A stretch of DNA of 64,000 nt, from the NCBI RefSeq assembly GCF_013426895.1, contig NZ_AP023176.1:620001-684000 (forward strand), in the 5' to 3' direction. The notes below the pieces were generated by a model, which worked only from the letters and a program-made list of their open reading frames with translations, was not told the DNA's origin and made no database searches. The position numbers were made by a program, and so were the translations under genes. Shown here one piece after another: positions 43,864 through 52,659 of the stretch (its first letter is position 1; each line of letters begins with the position of its first letter). This DNA comes from Paraburkholderia largidicola (GTDB taxonomy: Bacteria; Pseudomonadota; Gammaproteobacteria; Burkholderiales; Burkholderiaceae).

Positions 43864-45219
43864 TCAACTCCCAGCCGAACTGCCGCCGGACTGTTTCAAC
43901 GCGCCAATCGACGTGTCCATCGGTTTGAAGCCCGCCTTGAGTTCATTGCGCAGGGCCGTGCGGTTGAGCGCCTTCTCCCAGTTCGCGACCACGATCGTTG
44001 CGACGCTATTGCCGACGATGTTCGTGAACACGAACGCACTCGACAGCGCCTTGTGAATGCCGAGAATCAGCGCGATGGATTCCACGGGAATCGTGTTCGA
44101 CGCAGCGAGCGTAGCGGCAAGCACGGCAATCGCAGCGCCCGATACACCCGCTGCGCCCTTCGAGGTCAGCAGCAGCACCGCGAGCAGCACCAGCTGGTCG
44201 TGCCATGTCATCGGCGTATTGGTTGCCTGGGCGAGAAACACGGCGGCCGCGGCGAAATAGAGGCACGTGCCGTCGTGATTGAACGTGTACGCGGTCGGCA
44301 AGACGAGGCCCACGACGGACTTTTCGCAGCCGAGCCGTTCGAGTTTGTCGATCAGTTGCGGAAACACGGTTTCCGACGAACTCGTGCCGATCACGAGCAA
44401 CAGTTCGGCGCCGATGTAGCGCATCAGTCGCAACAGGCTGAAGCCGTTCACCTTCGCGATCGGCCAGAGAATCAGCACGATGAAGAGCGCGCAGGTCAGA
44501 TAGAACTCGAGAATCAGCTTGCCGAGCGAAATCAGCGTGCCGAAGCCGAACTTGCTCACCGTGAAGGCGATCGCGCCAAACGCGGCGAGCGGCGCGATCT
44601 TCATCGTCAGGCCGATGATCCAGAACAGCGCGCTCGACACCGAATCGATCAGATCCATCGCCGGACGGGCGCGCTCTCCAATCGCTGCGAGACCGAACGC
44701 GAACAGCACGGAAAAGAACAGCACCTGCAGCACGTCGCCGCCTGCAAACGCGCTGATTGCCGTATGTGGGATGACGTTCAGCAGGAACTCGCTCGTCGTG
44801 ACGACGTGATGGGCTTTCGCGACATAGGCATCGACGGCCGACGAATGCACGCTGCTCATGTCGACGTTCATGCCGACGCCGGGCTTCAGCACGTTGATGA
44901 CGACAAGCCCGATCACGAGAGCAAGCGACGTCACCACCTCGAAGTAGAACAGCGCCTTGATGGCGACGCGGCCTACCTTCTTGAAGTCCTTGACACCAGC
45001 AATGCCGCTGCAAACGGTGCAGAAAATGATGGGCCCGATCAGCATCTGGATGACGCGGATAAATGCGTCGCCGACGGGCTGCAGGTTGATGCCGAACTTC
45101 GGAAACCAGTAGCCGACGGCAACGCCGAGGGCCATACCGGCGAGAACCTGGAAAGACAGATCGCGATAGAACGGCTGGCGTCCCCGGGGTTTGGATGCGG
45201 CCTTGCCGGGCAAGCTCAT
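43864..45219 (-). CDS. Dicarboxylate/amino acid:cation symporter (DctA/GltP family)
   Basis: The 451-residue inner-membrane carrier has the Ser-rich hairpin 'VIGTSSSETVFPQLIDKLERLG', the 'YTFNHDGTCLYFAAAAVFLAQATN' segment, the 'SKGAAGVSGAAIAVLAATLA' hairpin and 'VFTNIVGNSVATIVVANWE'. These match the C4-dicarboxylate branch, although the third residue of the usual FN-x-DGT motif is His. GGAG precedes the ATG at 45219. It follows an amidohydrolase and a decarboxylase-like gene, so its substrate is probably a dicarboxylate feeding that pathway. Confidence 0.93.
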   Translation of the reverse strand: MSLPGKAASKPRGRQPFYRDLSFQVLAGMALGVAVGYWFPKFGINLQPVGDAFIRVIQMLIGPIIFCTVCSGIAGVKDFKKVGRVAIKALFYFEVVTSLALVIGLVVINVLKPGVGMNVDMSSVHSSAVDAYVAKAHHVVTTSEFLLNVIPHTAISAFAGGDVLQVLFFSVLFAFGLAAIGERARPAMDLIDSVSSALFWIIGLTMKIAPLAAFGAIAFTVSKFGFGTLISLGKLILEFYLTCALFIVLILWPIAKVNGFSLLRLMRYIGAELLLVIGTSSSETVFPQLIDKLERLGCEKSVVGLVLPTAYTFNHDGTCLYFAAAAVFLAQATNTPMTWHDQLVLLAVLLLTSKGAAGVSGAAIAVLAATLAASNTIPVESIALILGIHKALSSAFVFTNIVGNSVATIVVANWEKALNRTALRNELKAGFKPMDTSIGALKQSGGSSAGS

Positions 45220-45286
45220 GATGTCTCCTTCTGAAACGGCGGCGAATTCGGATTCGCTTGGAATGGTTGGAGCGGTGTCTGCCGAA

Positions 45287-46201
45287 CTAGCGGGCGGCGT
45301 CGCCGAGCACGTCGAGGCAGTCTGCAAAAATTTCGTCGACGCTCAGCTTGCGCGGCAACAGTTGCTGGCGCTCGCAGAACGAGAGCGTTTCTTCGAGCGG
45401 CCCGCGCAGCGCATCGATGCCAAACAGCAGCGGATCGGGTTTGCTTACGTCCCGTGCATCCGCTACCAGCGCTTTGCCTCGCCGCAACAGATCGTAGACG
45501 GCCCGTACGGCGTCGGGATGCTGATCGACCAGTTCCTTCCTGACCGCGACCACGTGATTGATGGGCACATACCGATGCAGCCCGTACCACGCGCGATCGG
45601 CGGCGGCCGCGTCGGCGATCAACGGCGCCAGCCCGGGTTCGTCCGGCAGGTCGTTGCCGAGGATCGCGGCATCGAGTTCGCCTGCGCGCAGCATCGGCAA
45701 GAGTTGCTGGCCTGCTTGCGCGCGCCGTACGAAGGACGGCTCGCGGTATTCGTCCAGATGGGCGCCTTCGAACGTCACCCAATCGATCCTGTCGACAGGC
45801 ACGCCATAGGTTTGCGCGAGGATGGCCCGTACCCACATGCCCGTGGTCTGCGAATAGGCGCGTACGCCGATTCGCTTGCCTGCCAGGTCGTCGACGCTCA
45901 GTGGCCCACGTTGCGCATTATAAATAATGCACTTTTGCTGGAAGCGCGCCGCGACCACGGCAGGCAGCAGCACGATGGGCTTGTGATACGCCTTCGCCTG
46001 CAGATAGGTGACGATTGCCAGTTCGCTGACGTCGAATGCCTGCTGGCGCGCCATCGGCGCAAACGCGCGATGGATAGGCTCGATGTCCTCGAATACCAGT
46101 TCGACGGCGGGATCGCTCAGTTCGCCGGATTTCAGTGCACGCGTATGCGGGTAGGTCTTCAGCGCGGTCTTCAGGCGCAGCGGTTTCGTTTCGGTGCTCA
46201 C
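45287..46201 (-). CDS. Solute-binding-fold protein without signal peptide, 4,5-dihydroxyphthalate decarboxylase-like
   Basis: This 304-residue protein has the type 2 periplasmic-binding fold: 'LKTALKTYPHTRALKSGEL', 'AFDVSELAIVTYLQAKAYHKPIVLLPAV', 'DLAGKRIGVRAYSQTTGMWVRAILAQTYGV', 'LRAGELDAAILGND'. The layout follows dihydroxyphthalate decarboxylase (Pht5) and its ABC-like relatives. The start is GTG at 46201 with GGAG upstream, and there is no signal peptide, which favours a cytosolic enzyme over a transport protein. It sits between an amidohydrolase and a dicarboxylate symporter in one operon. The reaction is inferred, not shown. Confidence 0.82.
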   Translation of the reverse strand: MSTETKPLRLKTALKTYPHTRALKSGELSDPAVELVFEDIEPIHRAFAPMARQQAFDVSELAIVTYLQAKAYHKPIVLLPAVVAARFQQKCIIYNAQRGPLSVDDLAGKRIGVRAYSQTTGMWVRAILAQTYGVPVDRIDWVTFEGAHLDEYREPSFVRRAQAGQQLLPMLRAGELDAAILGNDLPDEPGLAPLIADAAAADRAWYGLHRYVPINHVVAVRKELVDQHPDAVRAVYDLLRRGKALVADARDVSKPDPLLFGIDALRGPLEETLSFCERQQLLPRKLSVDEIFADCLDVLGDAAR

Positions 46202-46232
46202 GTACTTTTCTCCGTGTCGGCGGGTGCGGCGC

Positions 46233-47084
46233 TCAGCGGGCGAGCACGGGGTAGAGCGCGCGTGCCGTATCGCCGAAAATCGCGTCCCGCGCTTCGGCGG
46301 GCAGCGTCGACAGACTGTCGCGCGCATCGGCGAGCAATTGCGGCAGCGTGCCTTCAGCGGCGGGGAAGTTGGAACCCCATGCGATGCGCTTTGCGCCGAA
46401 TGCGTCGAGCACACGCGGGAAGAACGCGGCGGGCGTCGACGCGCCGCGTGAAGCCTCGGCGATCGTGCGGTTGGTCAGCTTCAGATACACGCCCTGATGC
46501 GATGCGAGGCTGAAGAGCGGCGCGGCTGCCTCGTAGGGCGGGCCGCCTGCCAGTTCCGGGCGCGCAAGATGGTCGAGCAGCACACGGATATCAGGGAAGC
46601 GCGACAGCATGTTCAGCAATGCGGGAATGCCCTGTGCCGTCATCTGCAGACAGATCGACACATCATGCTTCTGTGCATATTCCCAGACGGGAAACGAACG
46701 CTCGTCGTCCAGCCAGCCGGCCTGGCCCGGCATCGTGCTGCCCGTCGTGAACAGACGCAGCCCGCTCAGCCCGGCGTCGAGCCAGCGCTGCATCTGCGTG
46801 ACGGCGTCGGCGGCCAGCACGTCGATCGAGAACACGCCTGCAAAGCGGTCAGGGTGGCTGCGCACTGCCTCGACCACATAACTATTGTCGTTGCCGTATA
46901 CCGTCGATGCCTGCACGACGACCGCGCGGCCGATGCCGGCTTCATCCATGGCGGCGAGCAGGCCTTCAAAGCTGACAGGCCGCTTTGCCGACCATTCCGA
47001 TTGATGACCGCCGACGGGCGCGAGCGGATAACGCACTTTATCCGGGGAAATTGCGTGGGTGTGTGTGTCGACGACGACAGACAT
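46233..47084 (-). CDS. Amidohydrolase family 2 protein (COG3618, pyrone-dicarboxylate lactonase-like)
   Basis: The 283-residue TIM-barrel hydrolase has the metal motif DTHTH at about residues 6-10, 'LLDHLARPEL' with the next His, and 'IAWGSNFPAAEG' where many relatives have GSDWP, so Asn replaces the last metal-site Asp, as in a subset of the family. Relatives open lactones such as 2-pyrone-4,6-dicarboxylate or act as decarboxylases. AGGAG precedes the ATG at 47084. It is the first gene of the operon divergent from the double-HTH LysR. Confidence 0.88.
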   Translation of the reverse strand: MSVVVDTHTHAISPDKVRYPLAPVGGHQSEWSAKRPVSFEGLLAAMDEAGIGRAVVVQASTVYGNDNSYVVEAVRSHPDRFAGVFSIDVLAADAVTQMQRWLDAGLSGLRLFTTGSTMPGQAGWLDDERSFPVWEYAQKHDVSICLQMTAQGIPALLNMLSRFPDIRVLLDHLARPELAGGPPYEAAAPLFSLASHQGVYLKLTNRTIAEASRGASTPAAFFPRVLDAFGAKRIAWGSNFPAAEGTLPQLLADARDSLSTLPAEARDAIFGDTARALYPVLAR

Positions 47085-47226
47085 GAACTGACTCCTGGCT
47101 GAGAACATCTTGATCGGACTGACGTCACTGTAAGCGCAGGCGAAACGAATCCCGCAATATGAACTGCACCCTCCGACATAAATTCTGGTTAAGCTAGGGG
47201 TTTTCCAGAGCGTGATATGACGAGTT

Positions 47227-48492
47227 ATGTCGACCCATGAAGGGCTGGGGCCAGACGATGATCTGGCGCGTTTGCGGCGTCTGTTTCTGTTCGATGCCGT
47301 TTGTGAAACGGGCGGGATCGGTCTCGCGGCGGCGCGTGCGGGGCGCACGCAGCCCGCGGTCAGCCTTGCCATCGGCAAGCTCGAATCGAGCTTTGGCGGC
47401 GCGCTATTCGAGCGCGGTTACGGCGGCAGCGAACTGACGGCAGAGGGCGTGATCCTGCACCGGCGCGTGCGGCGCATGCTCGACCAGATGGAGCGCGCCG
47501 TCGCCGATCTGACGGGCGAAACGGACGTGCGTGCCGCGAACGTCGGCACGATTTGCCGCCATTTGACGGATTCGCAGGTGCGCTGCCATATCGCCATTGC
47601 ACATTGCGGATCGGCAGCCGAGGCCGCGCAGCAGTTGGGCATCTCGCAGCCGGCCGTGCATCGCGCGGCGCGCCAGATCGAGCAGACGGTCGGCGCGACG
47701 CTTTACCGGCGCCGCGTGCATAGCGTGTCGGCGAACGCGGCGGGTATCGAGTTCGCGCGTTGCCTGAGTCTCGCGATGTACGAGATCGCGCAGGCTCGTG
47801 AAGATCTCGCGCATGCGCGCGGGCAGATGACGGGCAAGATCTCGCTCGGCGTGCTGCCCATGCTCGCGCCTCGTCTCGTCGCGCGCGCGATCGAGCGGCT
47901 GCGTCGTCAGTACCCCGATGCCAAGGTGACGGTCGACGAAGGCTCGCATTCGCAACTGTTGCGAGAGCTGCGCTTCGGCAATATCGATGTGATCATCGGT
48001 GCGTTGCGCGAGCCGCGTCTGACAGGATCGATTCAGGAGAACGCGTTGTTTGCGGACCCGTACGTGGTGGCCGTCAGAAAGGGGCATCGGCTCGCGGGCA
48101 AAGCGAAGATCGCCGCGCGCGACCTCGCTTCGTTCGACTGGGTGGTGCCGCAACGCGACGTGCCGCGGCGTGCGGTAATCGATTCGATTCTCGCGCGGCT
48201 GCCCGGCCAACCGCCGCTCGCTGTCGAGACCAGTTCCCTCGCGATGATGATGGCGATGCTCGTGGAAAGCGATTGCATCACGCTGCTGTCGCGCTCGCAG
48301 ATTCGCGAGGCGTATCCGGGCAGCGAGATGGTGGCGCTGGAACTCGAGACGCCCGAGGCGAGCCGGGTGGTCGGCTACACGCTCAGAACGGATTGGCTCG
48401 GCACGCCGATGCAGCAGGCGTTTATCGAGCAGCTGGTTCAGGAGTGCAGGGCAACGCAGCACGACCAGGATGTGTACGAAGCTTCACCGTGA
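47227..48492 (+). CDS. LysR-type regulator with two tandem N-terminal HTH domains
   Basis: At 421 residues it is about 120 longer than normal LysR proteins. The excess is a second DNA-binding domain. HTH 1 is at 16-75 ('LFLFDAVCETGGIGLAAARAGRTQPAVSLAIGKLE') and HTH 2 at 113-172 ('IAIAHCGSAAEAAQQLGISQPAVHRAARQIEQTVG'), followed by one effector domain (about 200-405, 'KISLGVLPMLAPRLVARAIERL'). Both HTHs keep the helix-turn pattern and QPAV core. It is divergent from the amidohydrolase operon and presumably controls it. Confidence 0.92.
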   Translation: MSTHEGLGPDDDLARLRRLFLFDAVCETGGIGLAAARAGRTQPAVSLAIGKLESSFGGALFERGYGGSELTAEGVILHRRVRRMLDQMERAVADLTGETDVRAANVGTICRHLTDSQVRCHIAIAHCGSAAEAAQQLGISQPAVHRAARQIEQTVGATLYRRRVHSVSANAAGIEFARCLSLAMYEIAQAREDLAHARGQMTGKISLGVLPMLAPRLVARAIERLRRQYPDAKVTVDEGSHSQLLRELRFGNIDVIIGALREPRLTGSIQENALFADPYVVAVRKGHRLAGKAKIAARDLASFDWVVPQRDVPRRAVIDSILARLPGQPPLAVETSSLAMMMAMLVESDCITLLSRSQIREAYPGSEMVALELETPEASRVVGYTLRTDWLGTPMQQAFIEQLVQECRATQHDQDVYEASP

Positions 48493-48599
48493 ATCGAACC
48501 GGTGCGCCGTGCCGCTGTAATTCCCGCCTAAGTTTTGGCGCCCACACTGCGCACCATATGTGATTCTTGAAACTTACCGCCTACTTCCCGAGGACGACG

Positions 48600-49007
48600 A
48601 TGAAGCACCGATTGGTCACAGGTTTGGTAGCAATGAGCATGAGCGTTCTGATTGCCGGATGTGCATCGCCTGTCGAACGCGCCAACGAGAAGAACGACCT
48701 GCTGTCGGCGGCGGGCTTCCATATCGTCCCCGTGACGACCGATGCCCAGCGCCTGCAACTGCAGACGCTGCCGCCCAATCGCGTCGTCCAGAAGGTCAAG
48801 GACGGCAAGCCCATCTTTCTCTATGCGGACCCGTACTCGTGCGGCTGCCTGTATATCGGCGACGAAACGGCCTGGGATAACTACAAGCGCGAACAGCTCC
48901 AGCAAAAGTTCATCGATCAGGAGCGGATGAACGCGGAGATGAATGAGAATGCGGCGTGGAACTGGAGCATGTGGGGCCCGGGTCCAGGTCCGGGCTGGTG
49001 GTATTGA
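48600..49007 (+). CDS. Small lipoprotein of unknown function
   Basis: The 135-residue protein has a lipoprotein signal (lipobox 'LIAGC' at about residue 21) and a soluble domain with 'DPYSCGCLYIGDETAWDNYKREQL'. A Met/Asn/Glu-rich helix and a Gly/Pro/Trp C-terminus ('WGPGPGPGWWY') follow. The CGC pair might bind metal or form a disulfide. I recognise no function. It should be anchored in the outer or inner membrane. GAGGAC precedes the ATG at 48600. Confidence 0.8.
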   Translation: MKHRLVTGLVAMSMSVLIAGCASPVERANEKNDLLSAAGFHIVPVTTDAQRLQLQTLPPNRVVQKVKDGKPIFLYADPYSCGCLYIGDETAWDNYKREQLQQKFIDQERMNAEMNENAAWNWSMWGPGPGPGWWY

Positions 49008-49112
49008 CCCGTCGACCGCGTCGACACCCGCGGTTCATTCGATCGCCCGTGTCGACGCAGCCGATGCCGTATCCGGACCTGTGCCAGCGGCGGCGACGGT
49101 CCGGTCGAAGCT

Positions 49113-49772
49113 TCAGGCCACCGTTTTCAGCTTCTTCAACGCTGCGACCAGCTCGCCCGGATCGGGGCGCTTCGTGTAATCGGGGCTCACTTCGGCATAC
49201 GCGATGGTTCCGTCCTGCGCGATCACGTATCGGGCGGGCATCGGTAGCGTCCAGCTGGGCTCGCCATTGATGACGGGCAAATCGATATCGAAGCCTTTGT
49301 AGGCGTCGATCAGTTCGTCTTGCAGCCGGAAGCGGATGCCGAACCCATCGGCTGTCTTGCCGCCTTCATCGACGAGGATCGGATAGCTGAGCTTGTTTTG
49401 TCGTTGCGATTTCAGGCTGCTCGTCGCGGTTTGCATCGAGATCGAAACCAGGCTCGCACCCAGCGTACGGATCTCGTCCGCGACTTCTTCGATAGCCTGC
49501 AGGTCGATGTTGCAATACGGGCACCAGACGCCCCGGTAAAACGTCACGACCAGCGGCCCTTGCTTCAGCATCTCCGTCGATGAGACCACCTCGCCCTCGG
49601 CATTGGCGAGCGTGAAGGTCGGCGCGAGATCGCCCACCTTCAGCGAGCGCTCCGCCTGACCCGTTGCGATCAGTTCGGCCGTGGTCCGGTGAAAGACGTC
49701 GACGACCTCGGGCGGCGCGACCCTGGTCTCGAAGTTCGACTTGAAGGCATCCAGTTTCTGTTGCAGGTTCAT
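49113..49772 (-). CDS. Peroxiredoxin-like protein (AhpC/TSA family, CPYC active site)
   Basis: The 219-residue protein has a thioredoxin fold with 'LVVTFYRGVWCPYCNIDLQAIEEV', i.e. a C84-P-Y-C87 motif. This sits between classical peroxiredoxins and thioredoxin-like reductases. 'GDLAPTFTLANAEGEVV' is the usual first strand. It probably reduces peroxides or quinones using thiols. It is divergent from the LysR gene at 49879, the likely regulator. Confidence 0.9.
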   Translation of the reverse strand: MNLQQKLDAFKSNFETRVAPPEVVDVFHRTTAELIATGQAERSLKVGDLAPTFTLANAEGEVVSSTEMLKQGPLVVTFYRGVWCPYCNIDLQAIEEVADEIRTLGASLVSISMQTATSSLKSQRQNKLSYPILVDEGGKTADGFGIRFRLQDELIDAYKGFDIDLPVINGEPSWTLPMPARYVIAQDGTIAYAEVSPDYTKRPDPGELVAALKKLKTVA

Positions 49773-49878
49773 TACTGACTCCAGTGTGGGCTCGCCGGTG
49801 GTGGCGTGAATCCATCTTCATTCATTTGAACGGAGCCGGGTAGAATGGCTGGATGACTTTCAATTATTCTCCGGGCAA

Positions 49879-50799
49879 ATGAATGACAAGCTATCCGTGC
49901 TGCGGCTGTTCGCGCGCGTCGCGCGCACGTCGAGCTTCACGAGAGCGGGGCGGGAGCTCGGCATCAGTCAGCCTTCCGTGTCGAGGCAGATCTCCGAACT
50001 CGAGGCGGACGTCGGTACGGCCTTGTTCGTGAGAAGCACCCGTGCGGTCAAGCTGACTGAAGCGGGCGTCGATTACCTGACGCGCGTCGAAGCGATCCTC
50101 GACGCGCTCGAAGAGGCGGATCACGCCGCGCGCGGATCGACGGAACTGCGCGGACGCCTGCGCGTGGCGCTGTCGACGAGCTTTGGCATACGGGAGGTGA
50201 TTCCGCGTATCGACCGCTTTCTGGAGATGCACCCGGCGCTCAACATCGATCTGCTGATGTCGGATGATCGTCAGGATCTGATTACCGAGGGCGTCGATGT
50301 CGCGATCCGCTTCGGCGCGTTGCCGGATTCGAGCGCGACGTCGAGGTTGCTCGGCCGTTCGCCCCGGCTGCTGGTCGCCGCGCCCGCGTATCTCGCGCGC
50401 AAGGGCCGTCCGGTCGAACCCGCCGAACTGGGCCAGCATGCGTTCGTCACGGGCCCGTCGAGCGCCGCGTCATTGGGGTGGACGCTGCGCAAGGACGGGC
50501 GCGAAGCGGTGGTTCGTGGAGACGGGCGCATTACATCGACGGTGAATGAAGCGGCGACGGCGGCGGCCGTCGCCGGTTTGGGGATACTGGTGATCGGTCT
50601 GTGGGGATGCCGCAGCGAGATCGCCGATGGCCGGCTCGTGCCGGTTCTCGAAGACTGGAAATTCGACCCTGTTGAAATCCATGCGGTGTTTCCGACAGGC
50701 CGCGCCGCGCGTCCTGCGGCGCGGGCGTTGATCAGCTTTCTGGTGGAAGAGCTCGCACCGATATCGGTGGATGCCGATGCGAGGACGCGGGGGCGGTAG
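49879..50799 (+). CDS. LysR family transcriptional regulator (CrgA-like)
   Basis: The 306-residue protein has an HTH ('LRLFARVARTSSFTRAGRELGISQPSVSRQISELEADVGTALFVR') and the CrgA-type effector domain ('LRVALSTSFGIREVIPRIDRFLEMHPALNIDLLMSDDRQDLITEGVDVAIRFG'). It is divergent from the peroxiredoxin-like gene and convergent with the SDR gene at 50836. A role in oxidative or electrophile response is likely from context. Confidence 0.9.
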   Translation: MNDKLSVLRLFARVARTSSFTRAGRELGISQPSVSRQISELEADVGTALFVRSTRAVKLTEAGVDYLTRVEAILDALEEADHAARGSTELRGRLRVALSTSFGIREVIPRIDRFLEMHPALNIDLLMSDDRQDLITEGVDVAIRFGALPDSSATSRLLGRSPRLLVAAPAYLARKGRPVEPAELGQHAFVTGPSSAASLGWTLRKDGREAVVRGDGRITSTVNEAATAAAVAGLGILVIGLWGCRSEIADGRLVPVLEDWKFDPVEIHAVFPTGRAARPAARALISFLVEELAPISVDADARTRGR

Positions 50800-50811
50800 A
50801 GGCGTTATGCA

Positions 50812-50827
50812 AGCCGGCGCGCCGGCT
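50812..50827. terminator. GC-rich palindrome between convergent LysR and SDR genes
   Basis: The perfect 16-bp palindrome AGCCGGCGCGCCGGCT can form a 6-bp stem with a CGCG loop, 12 bases after the LysR stop and 8 before the SDR stop. No T-run follows. It is a probable shared transcription end. Confidence 0.45.
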
Positions 50828-50835
50828 CGTTCCGC

Positions 50836-51591
50836 TTACACCTGCGCCTGCCCGCCATCCGCGGTGATCTCCGCGCCATTGATGAAGCTCGAATCGTCGG
50901 ATGCCAGAAACGTCACCACTCTGGCGATTTCCATCGGATCGGCAAGACGGCCCATAGGCACCAGCGACGCGAGGTACGACAGCAACCCGTCCTGACCTTC
51001 CTTCGTATCGCCTCCGAGTTCCGCGAGGCCCACCGTGCGGGTCGAGCCAGGGCTGACGACGTTGACGCGAATGCCGCGGTCCTTCAGATCGAGCACCCAG
51101 CTGCGCGCAAGACCGCGCACGGCCGCCTTTGAAGCGCTATAGATGCTGAACGCCTGCGTGCCCGTGGAGCCGGCAATCGATCCGGTGAGAATGATCGAGC
51201 CGCCGCGCGACATGAGGGGCAGCGCGCTTTGAACGGTAAAGACCACCGCGCGGACATTGCGATTGAACGTGTCGTCGAAATGCTGCTCGGTAATCTCACC
51301 GAGCGGCGCCAGCGAGCCGCCGCCAGCGTTGGCAAACAGAATGTCGAGACGTCCTTCGCGTTCGCGGATCAGTGTCATCAGCGCGTCCAGATCGGCGCTG
51401 CGCGTGACGTCGCCCTTGACTCCCGTTGCCGCGTGACCGATTGCGCTCACCGCCGCATCCAGTTCGGCCTGACGGCGGCCCGTGACGTACACCTTTGCGC
51501 CTTCGCGTGCGAGCTCCTGTGCCGCGGCCAGACCGATGCCGCTCGTGCCGCCCGTCACCAGTGCGATTTTGCCTTCCAGTCGTTTGCTCAT
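50836..51591 (-). CDS. SDR family oxidoreductase
   Basis: The 251-residue classical SDR has TGGTSGIG at 13-20, 'ANAG' at 87-90, Ser138, Tyr151 and Lys155 ('YSASK'), and '[12 protein letters not shown]' at the end. It resembles glucose dehydrogenase/3-oxoacyl reductase-like enzymes of unknown substrate. GAGG precedes the ATG. It is divergent from the LysR gene at 51737. Confidence 0.91.
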   Translation of the reverse strand: MSKRLEGKIALVTGGTSGIGLAAAQELAREGAKVYVTGRRQAELDAAVSAIGHAATGVKGDVTRSADLDALMTLIREREGRLDILFANAGGGSLAPLGEITEQHFDDTFNRNVRAVVFTVQSALPLMSRGGSIILTGSIAGSTGTQAFSIYSASKAAVRGLARSWVLDLKDRGIRVNVVSPGSTRTVGLAELGGDTKEGQDGLLSYLASLVPMGRLADPMEIARVVTFLASDDSSFINGAEITADGGQAQV

Positions 51592-51651
51592 GATGTCCTC
51601 AAATGAATTGAATGAATCGATGTGGCAACGATAAGTGTTTCTCCTGCGCCA

Positions 51652-51683
51652 ATAAATAGCGTGTCAGCTAAATCATTATTTAT
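51652..51683. promoter_or_regulatory. Inverted repeat ATAAATA-N18-TATTTAT in the SDR/LysR intergenic region
   Basis: Two 7-bp arms in an A+T-rich stretch between the divergent SDR and LysR genes. They may be two half-sites for the LysR protein or a promoter-proximal dyad. Confidence 0.35.
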
Positions 51684-51736
51684 GGACATGAATAATCGCG
51701 ATATGATCGGTACCGTCAATCAAGCCTGGAAACGGA

Positions 51737-52654
51737 ATGGATCAGATGCTCGCGTTGCGCGTGTTCGTGCGGATCGCCGAATCGGGCGGCTTCGGCAAAG
51801 CCGCCGATAGCCTGAACATACCGAGGCCCACCGTCACCAAGCTGATCCAGGATCTCGAAACGCACTTGCGGGTCAAGCTGTTTCAGCGCTCCACGCGCAA
51901 GGTGACCGTCACCGACGAAGGCCAGGCTTATTACCATCGCGCGCTGAAGGTGCTTGCCGACGTCGACGAAATGGACACGCTTTTCGCCGATTCGCGTGGC
52001 GCTCCGCGCGGGCGTTTGCGGGTGGATATCGGATCGTCGCTGGCCAACCTGATCCTGTTGCCGCATCTTCCGCTGTTCCGGCAACGATATCCGGAGATCC
52101 AGCTGGAGCTTGGCGTCAGCGACAGGGAAGTCGATCTGATCGGCGAGGGCGTCGACTGTGTGATCCGGGGTGGCGAACTGACGGACACGTCGCTGATTGC
52201 AAGACGTATCGCGAGCCTCGATTGGGGCACGTATGCGGGCGCGGGATACATGCGATCGCGCAAGCTGCCGACGCATCCGGAAGAACTCTACGGCGAGCAC
52301 GATCTGGTCGGCTATTTCTCATCGCGGACAGGGCGCGTTTTCACGATGTCCTTCGAGCGCGGCGATGAGTCAATCCAGATCGACCCGAAAGGCACGCGGG
52401 GCGTTTCCGTCAATGAGAGTACCGCGCATCTGACTGCGCTGGTCAGCGGGCTCGGCGTTGGCCAGACCTTCGCGTTCATGGCGCGTGCGGCACTCGCGAG
52501 CGGCGATCTCGTTCAGCTTCTTCCGGAATGGAGCCGGCCGCTGCATCCTCTGCATATCGTGTTCGCCAAATCGCAACACGACAGCGCGAGGATGCGGGCG
52601 TTCGTCGATTGGGCGCTGGAGATTTTCCGGCCGTATGACCGCTTGCATACGTAG
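51737..52654 (+). CDS. LysR family transcriptional regulator (CrgA-like)
   Basis: The 305-residue protein opens 'MDQMLALRVFVRIAESGGFGKAADSLNIPRPTVTKLIQDLETHLRVKLFQRSTRKVTVTDEG' and continues into a CrgA-type effector domain. It is divergent from the SDR gene, the fourth LysR/SDR pair in the window. Its stop is five bases from the end of the convergent amidohydrolase gene. Confidence 0.9.
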   Translation: MDQMLALRVFVRIAESGGFGKAADSLNIPRPTVTKLIQDLETHLRVKLFQRSTRKVTVTDEGQAYYHRALKVLADVDEMDTLFADSRGAPRGRLRVDIGSSLANLILLPHLPLFRQRYPEIQLELGVSDREVDLIGEGVDCVIRGGELTDTSLIARRIASLDWGTYAGAGYMRSRKLPTHPEELYGEHDLVGYFSSRTGRVFTMSFERGDESIQIDPKGTRGVSVNESTAHLTALVSGLGVGQTFAFMARAALASGDLVQLLPEWSRPLHPLHIVFAKSQHDSARMRAFVDWALEIFRPYDRLHT

Positions 52655-52659
52655 TCCGT

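Noticed and set aside
43789..45234. 481-codon open frame on the plus strand
   Set aside because: It lies opposite the DctA-type symporter. The composition (His, Arg, Gln, Glu-rich) is typical of an antisense shadow.
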